Source of the DNA: Mesonia sp. HuA40
GTDB taxonomy: Bacteria > Bacteroidota > Bacteroidia > Flavobacteriales > Flavobacteriaceae
Assembly: GCF_008017835.1 (NCBI RefSeq)
Contig: NZ_VRLT01000026.1
Location: 124,001-188,000, forward strand
DNA: 64,000 nt
Reading direction: 5' to 3'
The notes below the pieces were generated by a model that was given only the letters and a program-made list of their open reading frames with translations, made no database searches and was not told the DNA's origin. Position numbers and translations under genes: made by a program. How positions within the stretch are numbered: position 1 is the first letter of the stretch; each line of letters opens with the position of its first letter. Of this stretch, positions 1 to 7,980 are shown one piece after another.

Positions 1-542
1 TTTTTTTTAACAAAAGCATAAATTAATAAAGCTATACTTACTCCTAGAATTGCTCCGGCTAAAAGATCTAATGGATAATGCACCCCCACATAGATACGGC
101 TGCTGGCAAATAAAAAAGGCCATAAGTAAAGAAAATAAATCCAACTAAAGCGTTTCCTAAAAAGCAACACAAAATAAGTTGTAATGGCCATAGACGTTGA
201 GGTGTGTCCCGAGACAAAGCTAAAATAGGTTGGCTCTTGCAATACCCGTATTAAGTCTTTTAAACTATCTACTTGGTTGGGGCGTAACCGCTGCACACTA
301 AATTTTATCAAACGAGTAATACCAAAAGTTACAGCAAAGCTTCCCAGGTAGCCCAATAGCAGGTATTTACGACTAGTTGCATCTTTAAAGTTGTAGAGTA
401 TTAAACCTAGTAAAAACAAATATAAGGGAATCCAGAATTCTTCTTGGGTAACAAGAATCCAAAACTGATCGTATTGCTCTACCCCTAAACTATTAAGATA
501 AATAAAAAGCTCTCTATCCCATTGTTTAATTTGATCTAGCAT
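1..542 (-). CDS. PAP2-family phosphatase (3' end cut by window)
   Basis: Membrane phosphatase of the type 2 phosphatidic acid phosphatase superfamily, probably acting on a lipid pyrophosphate or phosphatidate at the membrane. The reading frame starts at the ATG at 542-540 and runs off the window start after about 180 codons, with no stop seen. All three PAP2 motifs are visible: KFSVQRLRP (Kx6RP), SGHTST (the SGH motif with its catalytic His) and SRIYVGVHYPLD (SRx5Hx3D). Several hydrophobic segments lie between them. The start overlaps the tatA stop by one base (TAATG), so the two genes are probably co-transcribed. Substrate (undecaprenyl pyrophosphate or another lipid) cannot be told from sequence. 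Confidence 0.9.
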   Translation of the reverse strand, partial: MLDQIKQWDRELFIYLNSLGVEQYDQFWILVTQEEFWIPLYLFLLGLILYNFKDATSRKYLLLGYLGSFAVTFGITRLIKFSVQRLRPNQVDSLKDLIRVLQEPTYFSFVSGHTSTSMAITTYFVLLFRKRFSWIYFLYLWPFLFASSRIYVGVHYPLDLLAGAILGVSIALLIYAFVKK

Positions 543-820
543 TAGCGACGTCTTCTTATCGCTCCTGTGATCTCCTCTATTTCTTCTTTCACCTTATCAA
601 CTTCATCGGTAATTTCTTTACCCCTAAAGTCTTCTAGATGCTCATTCGAGGTTTGCGTAATCTCATTTTTAATATCGTTGGTGGCGTCTTTTATTTGACG
701 CATACCCTGACCTAAGCCTCTGGCTATTTCAGGAATTTTATCGGCACCAAAAACCATAACTAATATAAAAACTATAAAAGCTATTTCTGCTCCACTTATA
801 AATAAAAAACTGATATACAT
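542..820 (-). CDS. tatA: Sec-independent protein translocase subunit TatA
   Basis: Small single-span component that forms the translocation site for folded proteins carrying twin-arginine signals. The protein has a short N-terminal transmembrane helix (residues 4-22), then the family's FG hinge in VFGADKIPEIARGLG, an amphipathic helix, and a charged tail ending in RRRR. I chose the ATG at 820 rather than an upstream start at 862, because MYISFLFISGAEIAF matches TatA N-termini and the upstream stretch runs into the -7 promoter box and the preceding terminator. Length 92 aa is normal. A Tat-type signal occurs in the M15 peptidase at 7955. TatA versus TatB cannot be fully separated, but Bacteroidota usually carry TatA-type proteins only. 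Confidence 0.93.
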   Translation of the reverse strand: MYISFLFISGAEIAFIVFILVMVFGADKIPEIARGLGQGMRQIKDATNDIKNEITQTSNEHLEDFRGKEITDEVDKVKEEIEEITGAIRRRR

Positions 821-824
821 AATG

Positions 825-832
825 CAAATATA
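825..832 (-). promoter_or_regulatory. -7 box (TATATTTG) of tatA
   Basis: Perfect match to the Bacteroidota -7 consensus TAnnTTTG, ending only 4 nt before the tatA ATG. Transcription would then begin at or next to the start codon. No convincing -33 TTG is seen upstream. Confidence 0.6.
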
Positions 833-850
833 CGAGGGAATTTTCTCATA

Positions 851-881
851 AAAAAAGCTCACCCGTTAAAGTGAGCTTTTT
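851..881 (-). terminator. Terminator after the M1 peptidase gene
   Basis: Inverted repeat AAGCTCAC / GTGAGCTT with an 8-nt loop, flanked by A and T runs on either side. It starts right after the peptidase stop on the reverse strand and separates that operon from tatA. Confidence 0.8.
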
Positions 882-884
882 AGC

Positions 885-3200
885 TTAATTTTGTTGTTTT
901 TTAAAACGTTCAAATTCGTTTTCTTGTTTTTCTTTGGGCCAAGTATTATTGGTGGTATTTACATCGGCTGTTAGCTGATCTTTATCTACTTGTACTTTTA
1001 CCAATTGAACTTGGCTAGCCAACACACGTTTTACCTGCCTATCATTTTTTCTCCAAATTTGTGCAGGATAGGTTACTTGCTCTTCAGAGCCATCGGCAAA
1101 AGTATAGGTTACTAAAATTGGCATTACCAATCCTCCGGGTTTTTCAAAGGTAATGGTATAAAAATAGTTAGGAACTTCAATGGCTTGCCGTTCTACTTCC
1201 GTAAAGTTATCTAATAAGAACTCTTTTAAACGCGGTGCATTCTCAAGGGTCGTCTTACTTTTCATCTCATTGGTTAATTCGGTATCATTTTCGGGTACAA
1301 CGTATAAGGCATCTATGTTTTTAGGATTTGTCACCCCATAGTTTTGAAGAAAGGTTCTCCCAGAGGCCGTAGGTTGATCGGTTACATAATATTTCTTTAC
1401 GGATTCAATACCGATATCAACCACATCGGTAGTGTAAAACCAACCTCTCCAAAACCAGTCTAAATCTACACTCGAAGCATCTTCCATAGTTCTAAAGAAA
1501 TCTTCTGGGGTGGGGTGTTTAAACATCCATCGCTGAGAATAGGTTCTAAAAGCATAATCAAATAGTTCTCTACCCATTACTGTTTCTCTCAAAATATTAA
1601 GCGCCGTTGCTGGTTTACCGTACGCGTTATTACCTAATTGATACACTTGCTCTGGATTACTCATTATGGGTGCAATAAAACTTTGATTGCCTTTCATATA
1701 CGGCACTATTTTAGCAGGATCGCCTCTTCTTGACGGATATTTATTTAGTGGTTGAATAGCATTAGGATAGGTTTCGGCAAAATCTTGCTCAGCTACATAT
1801 TGTACAAAAGTATTTATGCCTTCATCCATCCAACCCCATTGCCGCTCGTCACTATTTACAATCATCGGAAAAAAATTATGCCCAATTTCATGAATAATTA
1901 CGCTTATCATTCCAAATTTCACTCGGTCTGAATAGCTGCCATCTTTTTCTGGTCGACCATAGTTCCAACAAATCATTGGGTATTCCATACCTTGTCTTTT
2001 GGCGTGAACAGAAATGGCTTTATGATAAGGATAATCAAAAGTCATTCGGCTATAGCTTTTAAGGGTTGAAGCTACCACTTTGGTAGAATACTCTTCCCAT
2101 AGCGGGTTGCCTTCTTTAGGATATAAAGAAACCGCCATAACCGATTTGTCACCAATTTTTACGGCCTGCATATCCCATATAAATTTACGCGAGCTTGCAA
2201 ACGCAAAATCACGCACCTGTTTGGCTTCAAATTGCCAGGTTTTTGTTTTTTTAGAAAAACCTTTCTCGGCCTTTTCTGCCTCTTCTTGCGTTACAATGAA
2301 AACAGGTTTATCATAAGAATTTTTAGCTTTTTCAAAGCGTTCGATCATTTTTTTACTAAAAACCTTTTTTCTGTTTTTCAATTTACCTGTTGCGTCTAAA
2401 ATATGATCTGCAGGTACGGTAATATTTACTTTATAATCGCCAAAAGGTAAAGCGAACTCACCACTACCCCAGAATTGATAGTTTTGCCAGCCTTCTACAT
2501 CATTATAAACGGCCATTCGAGGGAAAAACTGTGCAATTACATAAGCATAATTTCCATCTTCTTTAAAATACTCGTAACCAGATCGACCACCGTCGGTTAC
2601 ATGATTGTTTAGATTATACCACCATTTTATAGAAAATTGAAATTTATCACCTGGCCGCAAAGCATTTGGTAAATCTACACGCATCATAGTCTGGTGAATA
2701 GTATAGGGTAAAGCTTTGCCTTTATGACTAACCGATTCTATATTAAATCCTCCTTTAAAAGCCTGCTTAGCATAGGTAGAAACAAATCTATTCATGGGGG
2801 TTACCTCTGGTAATTTTTGAGACCTGATTAAATCACTTTTACCTTTTTCTCCTCTAACATTTTGGTCGAGTTGCACCCAAAGATAGGTTAGCTCATCGGG
2901 AGAATTGTTGGTATAGGTAATTGTTTCAAAACCAGATAGTTTTTGGTTTAGATCATCTAGTTGAATATCCATGTCATAATCGGCTGTATTTTGATAATAA
3001 GCCTCGCCTGGAGCACCAGAACCGGTGCGGTATTGATTAGGGGTAGAAAATTCATCGTAGAGCTGCCTAAATTTGTTCTGGTTGGTATGTCCTGCCTCTA
3101 CCCTATTATTTTCTGGAATCTCCTTTTTCTCTTGTGCATTACCAAAACCTATGCAAATCATAAAAATAAGAATGGTTTTGATAGCGTTTGTAGTATTCAT
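885..3200 (-). CDS. M1-family zinc metallopeptidase (aminopeptidase N-like), secreted
   Basis: Zinc aminopeptidase of the gluzincin clan. Residues 1-22 form a signal peptide (cut near NAQ), so the enzyme is exported to the periplasm or outer surface. The zinc site is HEIGH at residues 437-441 with the third ligand at E460 in MDEGINTF, and GMEYP at about 404 corresponds to the family's GxMEN exopeptidase loop. The N-terminal region is the saddle-like beta domain. 771 aa is in range for the family. It is the last gene of a reverse-strand operon behind DUF6702 and two CarboxypepD_reg-like proteins, with an intergenic gap of only 10 bp. Substrate preference is not visible in the sequence. Confidence 0.93.
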   Translation of the reverse strand: MNTTNAIKTILIFMICIGFGNAQEKKEIPENNRVEAGHTNQNKFRQLYDEFSTPNQYRTGSGAPGEAYYQNTADYDMDIQLDDLNQKLSGFETITYTNNSPDELTYLWVQLDQNVRGEKGKSDLIRSQKLPEVTPMNRFVSTYAKQAFKGGFNIESVSHKGKALPYTIHQTMMRVDLPNALRPGDKFQFSIKWWYNLNNHVTDGGRSGYEYFKEDGNYAYVIAQFFPRMAVYNDVEGWQNYQFWGSGEFALPFGDYKVNITVPADHILDATGKLKNRKKVFSKKMIERFEKAKNSYDKPVFIVTQEEAEKAEKGFSKKTKTWQFEAKQVRDFAFASSRKFIWDMQAVKIGDKSVMAVSLYPKEGNPLWEEYSTKVVASTLKSYSRMTFDYPYHKAISVHAKRQGMEYPMICWNYGRPEKDGSYSDRVKFGMISVIIHEIGHNFFPMIVNSDERQWGWMDEGINTFVQYVAEQDFAETYPNAIQPLNKYPSRRGDPAKIVPYMKGNQSFIAPIMSNPEQVYQLGNNAYGKPATALNILRETVMGRELFDYAFRTYSQRWMFKHPTPEDFFRTMEDASSVDLDWFWRGWFYTTDVVDIGIESVKKYYVTDQPTASGRTFLQNYGVTNPKNIDALYVVPENDTELTNEMKSKTTLENAPRLKEFLLDNFTEVERQAIEVPNYFYTITFEKPGGLVMPILVTYTFADGSEEQVTYPAQIWRKNDRQVKRVLASQVQLVKVQVDKDQLTADVNTTNNTWPKEKQENEFERFKKQQN

Positions 3201-3210
3201 AAGCTGAATT

Positions 3211-3714
3211 TTAAATTTGAATGAGCCCTTCTGGTCTTTCTTTCACCAGCAGCAGCGAATTGATATTTCCATTTCGTGTAAAATGAAACAGATTTTTTTG
3301 AGTTTCGTATAAATCAATTAATAAAGTGTTTTTCACTTTAATATCATTTATGGTTTCTTCATACTTCCCCTCAAAAAAACACACTATTCGGTCATCTTCA
3401 AACTTACTGCCAATATAGGTCAGGTTTTGATGGCGACCGTTGAAGTCAAGTCTAAATTTTTGATCAAAATATTGTTGAATAAAAGTTTGAGTTTTTTCGT
3501 CAAGTTCACCTGGAGTTAATCGTATAGACTTATCGTAGCGAGTTTGTAAAAGCAATTGAAAATCATCTACGAACAATCGACTAATTACTTGCACCTCTCC
3601 TGTCTCTTCTTTATGCATTACATCGGTTACGCTTACATAAAACTTATGCTTAGATAAGCTTGTAATTAAAATGAAACCCAAAATGATGGGCATAAAAAAT
3701 AGTTTTGACTTCAC
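3211..3714 (-). CDS. DUF6702 family protein
   Basis: Protein of 167 aa with an N-terminal hydrophobic signal or anchor segment (residues 1-20) followed by a soluble domain beginning HKFYVSVTDV, characteristic of DUF6702. The rest is rich in alternating beta-type sequence (VQVISRLFVDDF, LLIDLYETQKNLFHF). No catalytic motif is visible and no function is known to me. Its start overlaps the end of the upstream gene by 4 nt (ATGA), indicating translational coupling, and the M1 peptidase follows after 10 bp. This gene order recurs in flavobacteria, which suggests a role with the peptidase, for example as an export or folding partner; that is inference. Confidence 0.85.
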   Translation of the reverse strand: MKSKLFFMPIILGFILITSLSKHKFYVSVTDVMHKEETGEVQVISRLFVDDFQLLLQTRYDKSIRLTPGELDEKTQTFIQQYFDQKFRLDFNGRHQNLTYIGSKFEDDRIVCFFEGKYEETINDIKVKNTLLIDLYETQKNLFHFTRNGNINSLLLVKERPEGLIQI

Positions 3715-4493
3715 TCAGTAATCTCTTTCCTCTTTAAATAGGTCATTTTTATGGATTTGAAAAATTCTAGCATCTGCAATTTATCTTGGTGACCTAACAT
3801 TTCATCAAAATTACTGAACTCTAAACAATAATATATAAAATCTTCGACAAAATGTTCAGGAATTTCTAAGTCATCGATAAAAAAATGCTGTGAAAACAGC
3901 GAGAATACTTTACTTACCTTTTGCTCTAGCTTTTCATAAGCTACTTGACGTTTAAGCACTTTTAATCTCCCCGAAATCATATTTAACAAAGGGTCTAAAG
4001 GTAGTCCTGAGCCACTGCTCATGGCTGTATACAATCGGCGTTCTGCTAAACTGGGCCTTTTTAGGGTAGGAAAGCCTAGATCTTCATTTCTAAAAATGGG
4101 TTTTAATTTTAATTGATTCACATCGGTTTGCAAAATACCTGCAAGACTACTATTAGAAACCTCTACTTGCTCTAGTTCATTGACTAAGGGAAACAAATAA
4201 ATTTTTAGCGTTTTTTGAAAATACACTTCTTTTACAATTAATGAATAAGGCTCATATTGTAAAGAAGAAAATACCAATGTATCATTTACTTTCGCTTCAA
4301 TAGTAAATTGGCCTTCAGCTTGACTTACCACTCCCTTTTTGGTGTTTAAATTAACGATATTTACTTCACGTTGCGCAATAGAGTCGGCTACGATCATCCC
4401 TTTAATTGTGTGTAAATTTTGGGTTTGAGCAAAAGCATGGCTAGAGAAGATTAGCAGTAAAAGTGCTAAAGGGTGAGACATTTGCGCAGTCAT
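3711..4493 (-). CDS. Carboxypeptidase-like regulatory domain protein (copy 1)
   Basis: Exported protein of 260 aa. Residues 1-22 are a signal peptide (ends SHAFAQ). Residues 28-105 are a CarboxypepD_reg-like beta-sandwich (IKGMIVADS...VNIVNLNTKKGVVSQAEGQFTIEAKVNDTLVFSSLQY), the same domain that opens many TonB receptors, but here no plug or barrel follows. The C-terminal 140 residues are helical and charged and match no family I recognise. It is paralogous to the next gene upstream (4556-5332) over the N-terminal domain, with a much more diverged C-terminal half. Function unknown; it probably belongs with DUF6702 and the M1 peptidase as one exported unit. Confidence 0.82.
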   Translation of the reverse strand: MTAQMSHPLALLLLIFSSHAFAQTQNLHTIKGMIVADSIAQREVNIVNLNTKKGVVSQAEGQFTIEAKVNDTLVFSSLQYEPYSLIVKEVYFQKTLKIYLFPLVNELEQVEVSNSSLAGILQTDVNQLKLKPIFRNEDLGFPTLKRPSLAERRLYTAMSSGSGLPLDPLLNMISGRLKVLKRQVAYEKLEQKVSKVFSLFSQHFFIDDLEIPEHFVEDFIYYCLEFSNFDEMLGHQDKLQMLEFFKSIKMTYLKRKEITE

Positions 4494-4555
4494 AAAACAA
4501 AAAAGGTATTAATGAAATGGAATTTAAAAAACTATCCCAATACTTTAAAAACGCA

Positions 4556-5332
4556 TCATTTTTTTAATTGTTGCAATTTGAATTCTTCACTCTTTTCAAT
4601 TAAATGCTCGATTAAATTTAATTCATTGCCTTTTTTGAATAATTTTCTATCTATTTCTTCATTTTTTAAATAATCAATAAACGCTGGAATTCTATCGCTT
4701 GGCACCTCTATATATTGTTGAAAAAATGGACTTTGTTCAAGCGCCATAAGTTCTTTGTCTAAATTCTGATTCTCTTTTTTACGGCTTCCATTTACAATTG
4801 CTTTAATCATGTTTGTGAAATTGAGACCATTGGTAAGGTAACTTTTTTCAATGGCTATATTTTCTACAGCCGATTGTTCATCTGGTCTAAATTTATATCG
4901 AAAAGTATAAGCATCTTCGTTAAAATCTGGTCGTGCTTGCTTCACCTCTTCAAGGCTTATTTTTTGAACATCGGCAATTACATCCCCCGAAAGGTTATAA
5001 GGCTTTACGGTAACTTCTTCTAAAACGTTTTCAGAGCCCTTAATCTTAATATTTATAATTTTATTATCTATTACGCCTTGGTCAACAATAACCTTAAAAT
5101 CTTCAAATTGCACCGAAGAAACCAAAAGCTGATCGTTAAGACCTACTTTAATTATAAACTCACCATTATCACTAGTAAATACACCACTAGCTGTATTTAG
5201 GTCGTAAATAAGCACATCATTTAAATTAAAATTATCGTCTAACATAATTTTACCCTTTACAAATACACGCGAGTCTATCTGTGCGTATAGGCTGCTAGAT
5301 AATAGGAGAACTAGAAGTAGAATTTTTTTCAT
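4556..5332 (-). CDS. Carboxypeptidase-like regulatory domain protein (copy 2)
   Basis: First gene of the reverse-strand operon that ends with the M1 peptidase. 258 aa: signal peptide at residues 1-17 (ends SLYAQ), then a CarboxypepD_reg-like domain at about residues 23-110 (VKGKIMLDDNFNLNDVLIYDLNTASGVF, then DNGEFIIKVGLNDQLLVSSVQFEDF), then a charged helical C-terminal region ending in KLQQLKK. It shares architecture with the downstream paralogue (gap of 62 bp). No TonB box, plug or barrel is present, so it is not a receptor fragment. Molecular role unknown. Confidence 0.82.
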   Translation of the reverse strand: MKKILLLVLLLSSSLYAQIDSRVFVKGKIMLDDNFNLNDVLIYDLNTASGVFTSDNGEFIIKVGLNDQLLVSSVQFEDFKVIVDQGVIDNKIINIKIKGSENVLEEVTVKPYNLSGDVIADVQKISLEEVKQARPDFNEDAYTFRYKFRPDEQSAVENIAIEKSYLTNGLNFTNMIKAIVNGSRKKENQNLDKELMALEQSPFFQQYIEVPSDRIPAFIDYLKNEEIDRKLFKKGNELNLIEHLIEKSEEFKLQQLKK

Positions 5333-5427
5333 AAGTAAGCTAATATCAGGTTAAATTAAGCATAAACTTTTGTGTTAGTTGCCAAATCAAATAAATTTAC
5401 CTAAAATTTATGAAAAATTAAATATTA

Positions 5428-6135
5428 ATGAATAGTATTATTGCAAGTACTTCTACGGTTCATGGATCGGATTACCTAGAATATCTCAAACCCGAGTTAG
5501 AAATTCTTTTTAACGGTTGCAAGTCTATATTGTTTATACCTTTTGCAAGACCTGGAGGTATAACCCATGAAGAATACACTAAAAAAGCTAAGAAAGGTTT
5601 ATCTTTTTTAAAAAACATAACAGTTGTAGGCTTACATACATTTAAAAATTATACCAAAGCCATTCAATCTGCCGAAGCTATATTTACGGGAGGTGGCAAT
5701 ACTTTTTTATTAACCAAACAGTTACACGAAAACAACTTATTAACTCCTTTAAGAGAGAAGATACTCAAAGGTATGCCTTATTTAGGTACTAGTGCAGGGA
5801 GTAATATCTGCGGTAAAACCATAAATACTACCAACGATATGCCCATAGTATATCCGCCTAGCTTTGAGGCGCTTGGTGTTTTAAACTTTAATATAAATCC
5901 GCATTATCTCGATCCAGACCCTCACTCCACCCACAAAGGTGAAACTCGCGAAACAAGAATATTAGAGTTTTTAAATCTTAACTCAACACCCGTCGTAGGG
6001 TTACGCGAAGGAAGCTGGATAAGAATTCAAGGAGATTCTTGCTTACTTAAAGGAAAACTAAATGCCCGTCTTTTTTTACCCAGTGAAAAACCAAAGGAGA
6101 TCGCACCAGATTTTAATTTTAATACCCTAGGATAA
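5428..6135 (+). CDS. pepE: Dipeptidase E (alpha-aspartyl dipeptidase, peptidase S51)
   Basis: Cytoplasmic serine peptidase expected to hydrolyse dipeptides with N-terminal aspartate. The nucleophile elbow GTSAGSN places Ser at residue 122; Asp137 (TTNDMP) and His159 (NPHYLDP) fit the S51 catalytic triad. The glycine-rich FTGGGNTF loop at 86-93 is also typical. 235 aa matches the family. The stop codon is directly followed by the ATG of glsA with no gap, so the two are probably one transcript; both release acidic amino acids, which hints at peptide and glutamine use as nutrients. Confidence 0.93.
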   Translation: MNSIIASTSTVHGSDYLEYLKPELEILFNGCKSILFIPFARPGGITHEEYTKKAKKGLSFLKNITVVGLHTFKNYTKAIQSAEAIFTGGGNTFLLTKQLHENNLLTPLREKILKGMPYLGTSAGSNICGKTINTTNDMPIVYPPSFEALGVLNFNINPHYLDPDPHSTHKGETRETRILEFLNLNSTPVVGLREGSWIRIQGDSCLLKGKLNARLFLPSEKPKEIAPDFNFNTLG

Positions 6136-7047
6136 ATGAACTATCAAGCCATATTAAATATAATAGAAAAAGACTTAGTAAATTATGACGATTTAGGCAA
6201 GGTAGCAGACTATATTCCTGAATTAGCTTTTGTACCCCGTCATAAATTTGGAATGAATTTAGCTTGCATTAGCGGTAAAAATTTTGGTTTTGGTGATTAT
6301 GAAGAAACCTTTAGCATACAAAGTATCTCGAAGGTATTTACGCTCGCTTTGGCCAAAAAGTACGCAAAAGGCATTTGGAAACGAGTAGATGTAGAACCCT
6401 CTGGCAATGCTTTTAACTCTTTAATGCAACTCGAACAAGATAAAGGGATTCCTAGAAACCCTTTTATAAACTCAGGTGCTTTGGTAATTTCCGATATTCT
6501 GGTAAGTACATTTGACAACCCAAAACAAGTTTTATTAGATTTTGTACACGAAATAACCAATGATACCAGTATTGCTTATGATGAAGAAGTCGCTGCCTCA
6601 GAAAAAAAGACTGGCTACAGGAATGTGGCGCTTGTTAATTACATGAAAGCGCTAGGAAACATTCGCAATGAAGTAGATTTGGTGTTAGATTTTTATTTTC
6701 ACCAATGTTCGCTAGCTATGTCTTGCAAACAACTCGCAAATGCCTTTATGGTTTTTGCGAATGATGGTATTTTATTACACAATAATAAACAAATACTAAA
6801 AGAAAATAGTACTAAACGAATCAATGCCCTTATGCAAACTTGTGGTTTTTATGATGAAGCAGGAGAATTCAGTTTTCGGGTAGGTTTACCTGGTAAAAGT
6901 GGCGTCGGTGGCGGCATTGTTGCTATTCATCCAGATAAGTACAGTGTAGCGGTATGGAGTCCTCCTTTAAACAAACATGGTAATTCTGAGAAGGGTATGA
7001 AGGCACTAGAAGAGTTAACTAGTTTAACAGGACTCTCTATTTTTTAA
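6136..7047 (+). CDS. glsA: Glutaminase A
   Basis: Hydrolyses L-glutamine to L-glutamate and ammonia in the cytoplasm. It has the beta-lactamase-like fold: SxxK catalytic motif S63-I-S-K66 in FSIQSISKVF, the conserved INSGALV segment, and the C-terminal GKSGVGGGIVAIHP signature followed by the LNKHGNSEKG end. 303 aa is the usual length for the short bacterial enzyme (no extra STAS or ankyrin domain). Starts immediately after pepE and ends at a clear hairpin terminator. Confidence 0.96.
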   Translation: MNYQAILNIIEKDLVNYDDLGKVADYIPELAFVPRHKFGMNLACISGKNFGFGDYEETFSIQSISKVFTLALAKKYAKGIWKRVDVEPSGNAFNSLMQLEQDKGIPRNPFINSGALVISDILVSTFDNPKQVLLDFVHEITNDTSIAYDEEVAASEKKTGYRNVALVNYMKALGNIRNEVDLVLDFYFHQCSLAMSCKQLANAFMVFANDGILLHNNKQILKENSTKRINALMQTCGFYDEAGEFSFRVGLPGKSGVGGGIVAIHPDKYSVAVWSPPLNKHGNSEKGMKALEELTSLTGLSIF

Positions 7048-7051
7048 AAAA

Positions 7052-7072
7052 AAATCCGCTTAAAGCGGATTT
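7052..7072 (+). terminator. Terminator after glsA
   Basis: Perfect 8-bp stem AAATCCGC / GCGGATTT with a 5-nt loop, five bases after the glsA stop. Being symmetrical, it may also end the tRNA-Gly transcript coming from the other strand. Confidence 0.75.
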
Positions 7073-7079
7073 AATTAAG

Positions 7080-7152
7080 AGCGGGAGACCAGGTTCGAAC
7101 TGGCGACATTCAGCTTGGAAGGCTGACGCTCTACCAACTGAGCTACTCCCGC
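7080..7152 (-). tRNA. tRNA-Gly (anticodon UCC)
   Basis: Full cloverleaf on the reverse strand, 73 nt: acceptor GCGGGAG / CTCCCGC with U as discriminator, D-arm AGCTCAGTTGGTAGAGC, anticodon loop CTTCCAA (TCC at 7117-7119), and T-loop GTTCGAACC. No CCA is encoded. The -7 box and -33 element sit just upstream. It reads GGA/GGG glycine codons. Confidence 0.97.
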
Positions 7153-7160
7153 AAGTGGGG

Positions 7161-7190
7161 CAAATATACATAAGATTTTGACTTTGCAAA
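7161..7190 (-). promoter_or_regulatory. Promoter of tRNA-Gly
   Basis: Complete Bacteroidota promoter: -33 TTTG (7187-7190), an 18-bp spacer, then -7 TATATTTG (7161-7168), ending 8 bp before the mature tRNA 5' end. This is the clearest two-part promoter in the window. Confidence 0.8.
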
Positions 7191-7269
7191 AGAAAAAATT
7201 AATTTTATACCACCAAAAGTAGTGTAACCAAAACGAAATCTTAACTAGAAGGTTTTAAATAATATAAAT

Positions 7270-7557
7270 ATGGAGCAAAAAATTAAACACAGAGAAAACG
7301 AAACCAATGGGGTTTTTTATATGCCGAGTGACAAGGGAGTTCTTGCAGAACTTTCTTATTTTAAAAAAGGTCAAAATATAATTGTTATTGATAACACTGA
7401 AACAAAAAAAGGACATGAAGGTCAGGGGTTTGCTTCTAAACTTTTAGAAAAAGCCGTTCGTTTTGCACAAGAAAATCAGCTAAAAATAGATCCGCTTTGC
7501 CCCTTTGCCGAGGTAAAATTTGAACAGAACGAAGAATACCAAAAATTAAAAGCTTAA
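7270..7557 (+). CDS. GNAT-type acetyltransferase, YjdJ-like small family
   Basis: Minimal GNAT-fold protein of 95 aa of the COG2388 type. The acetyl-CoA pyrophosphate loop is visible as GHEGQGFASKLLEKAV (QxxGxG/A-like) at about residues 51-66, preceded by two beta strands (GVLAELSYFKKGQNIIVIDNTET). The short C-terminal part ends in PLCPFAEVKFEQNEEY, which matches the family's conserved CPF/Y segment. Acceptor substrate unknown. The stop is followed without gap by another GNAT gene, suggesting a joint transcript. Confidence 0.85.
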   Translation: MEQKIKHRENETNGVFYMPSDKGVLAELSYFKKGQNIIVIDNTETKKGHEGQGFASKLLEKAVRFAQENQLKIDPLCPFAEVKFEQNEEYQKLKA

Positions 7558-7980
7558 ATGCAGGTTAAATTCATACCAGCCAAAGCAGTTTTACCTATTA
7601 GGCAAGAAGTTCTAAGACCAAAATTAGGTCAACAAGATTGTATATTTGAGGGTGATTTGAGTAAAGAAAGCCTTCATTTTGGGGTTTTTTCAAAAAATCA
7701 ACTTATTGGTGTCGCTACTTTGTTAGTATCTGATAGTGCCTTCTATAAAACAGGTAAATGTTATCAACTACGGGGTATGGCGGTTTGCAAAAAGTACCAA
7801 AGAACGGGAGCAGGTCATTTTTTAATGCAACATATTTTAAATCACTGCAAGCAACAAAAGGTCGAAAAAGTTTGGTGGAATGCCCGTGTAAATGCTGTGC
7901 CGTTTTATTTGAAATTTGATACAGAAATAACAAGCAACATATTCACCATTAAGGATGTGGGTGAGCATTACAAAATGTAA
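7558..7980 (+). CDS. GNAT family N-acetyltransferase
   Basis: 140-aa acetyltransferase of the Gcn5-related superfamily. The core shows the expected order: an N-terminal strand-helix (IPAKAVLPIRQEVLRP), a central beta strand pair, then motif A, YQLRGMAVCKKYQRTGAGHFLMQHIL (the RxxGxG/A loop around residues 78-88), and the closing VWWNARVNAVPFYLKFD, which matches the 'N..A..FY...GF' end of this subgroup. The acceptor is unknown. It starts directly after the first GNAT gene and its 3' end overlaps the ATG proposed for the M15 peptidase. Confidence 0.88.
   Translation: MQVKFIPAKAVLPIRQEVLRPKLGQQDCIFEGDLSKESLHFGVFSKNQLIGVATLLVSDSAFYKTGKCYQLRGMAVCKKYQRTGAGHFLMQHILNHCKQQKVEKVWWNARVNAVPFYLKFDTEITSNIFTIKDVGEHYKM

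Noticed and set aside
3711-5332. Broken TonB receptor genes
   Set aside because: Both proteins start with signal peptides, end with intact stops, and their C-terminal halves are not plug or barrel sequence; they look like complete genes.
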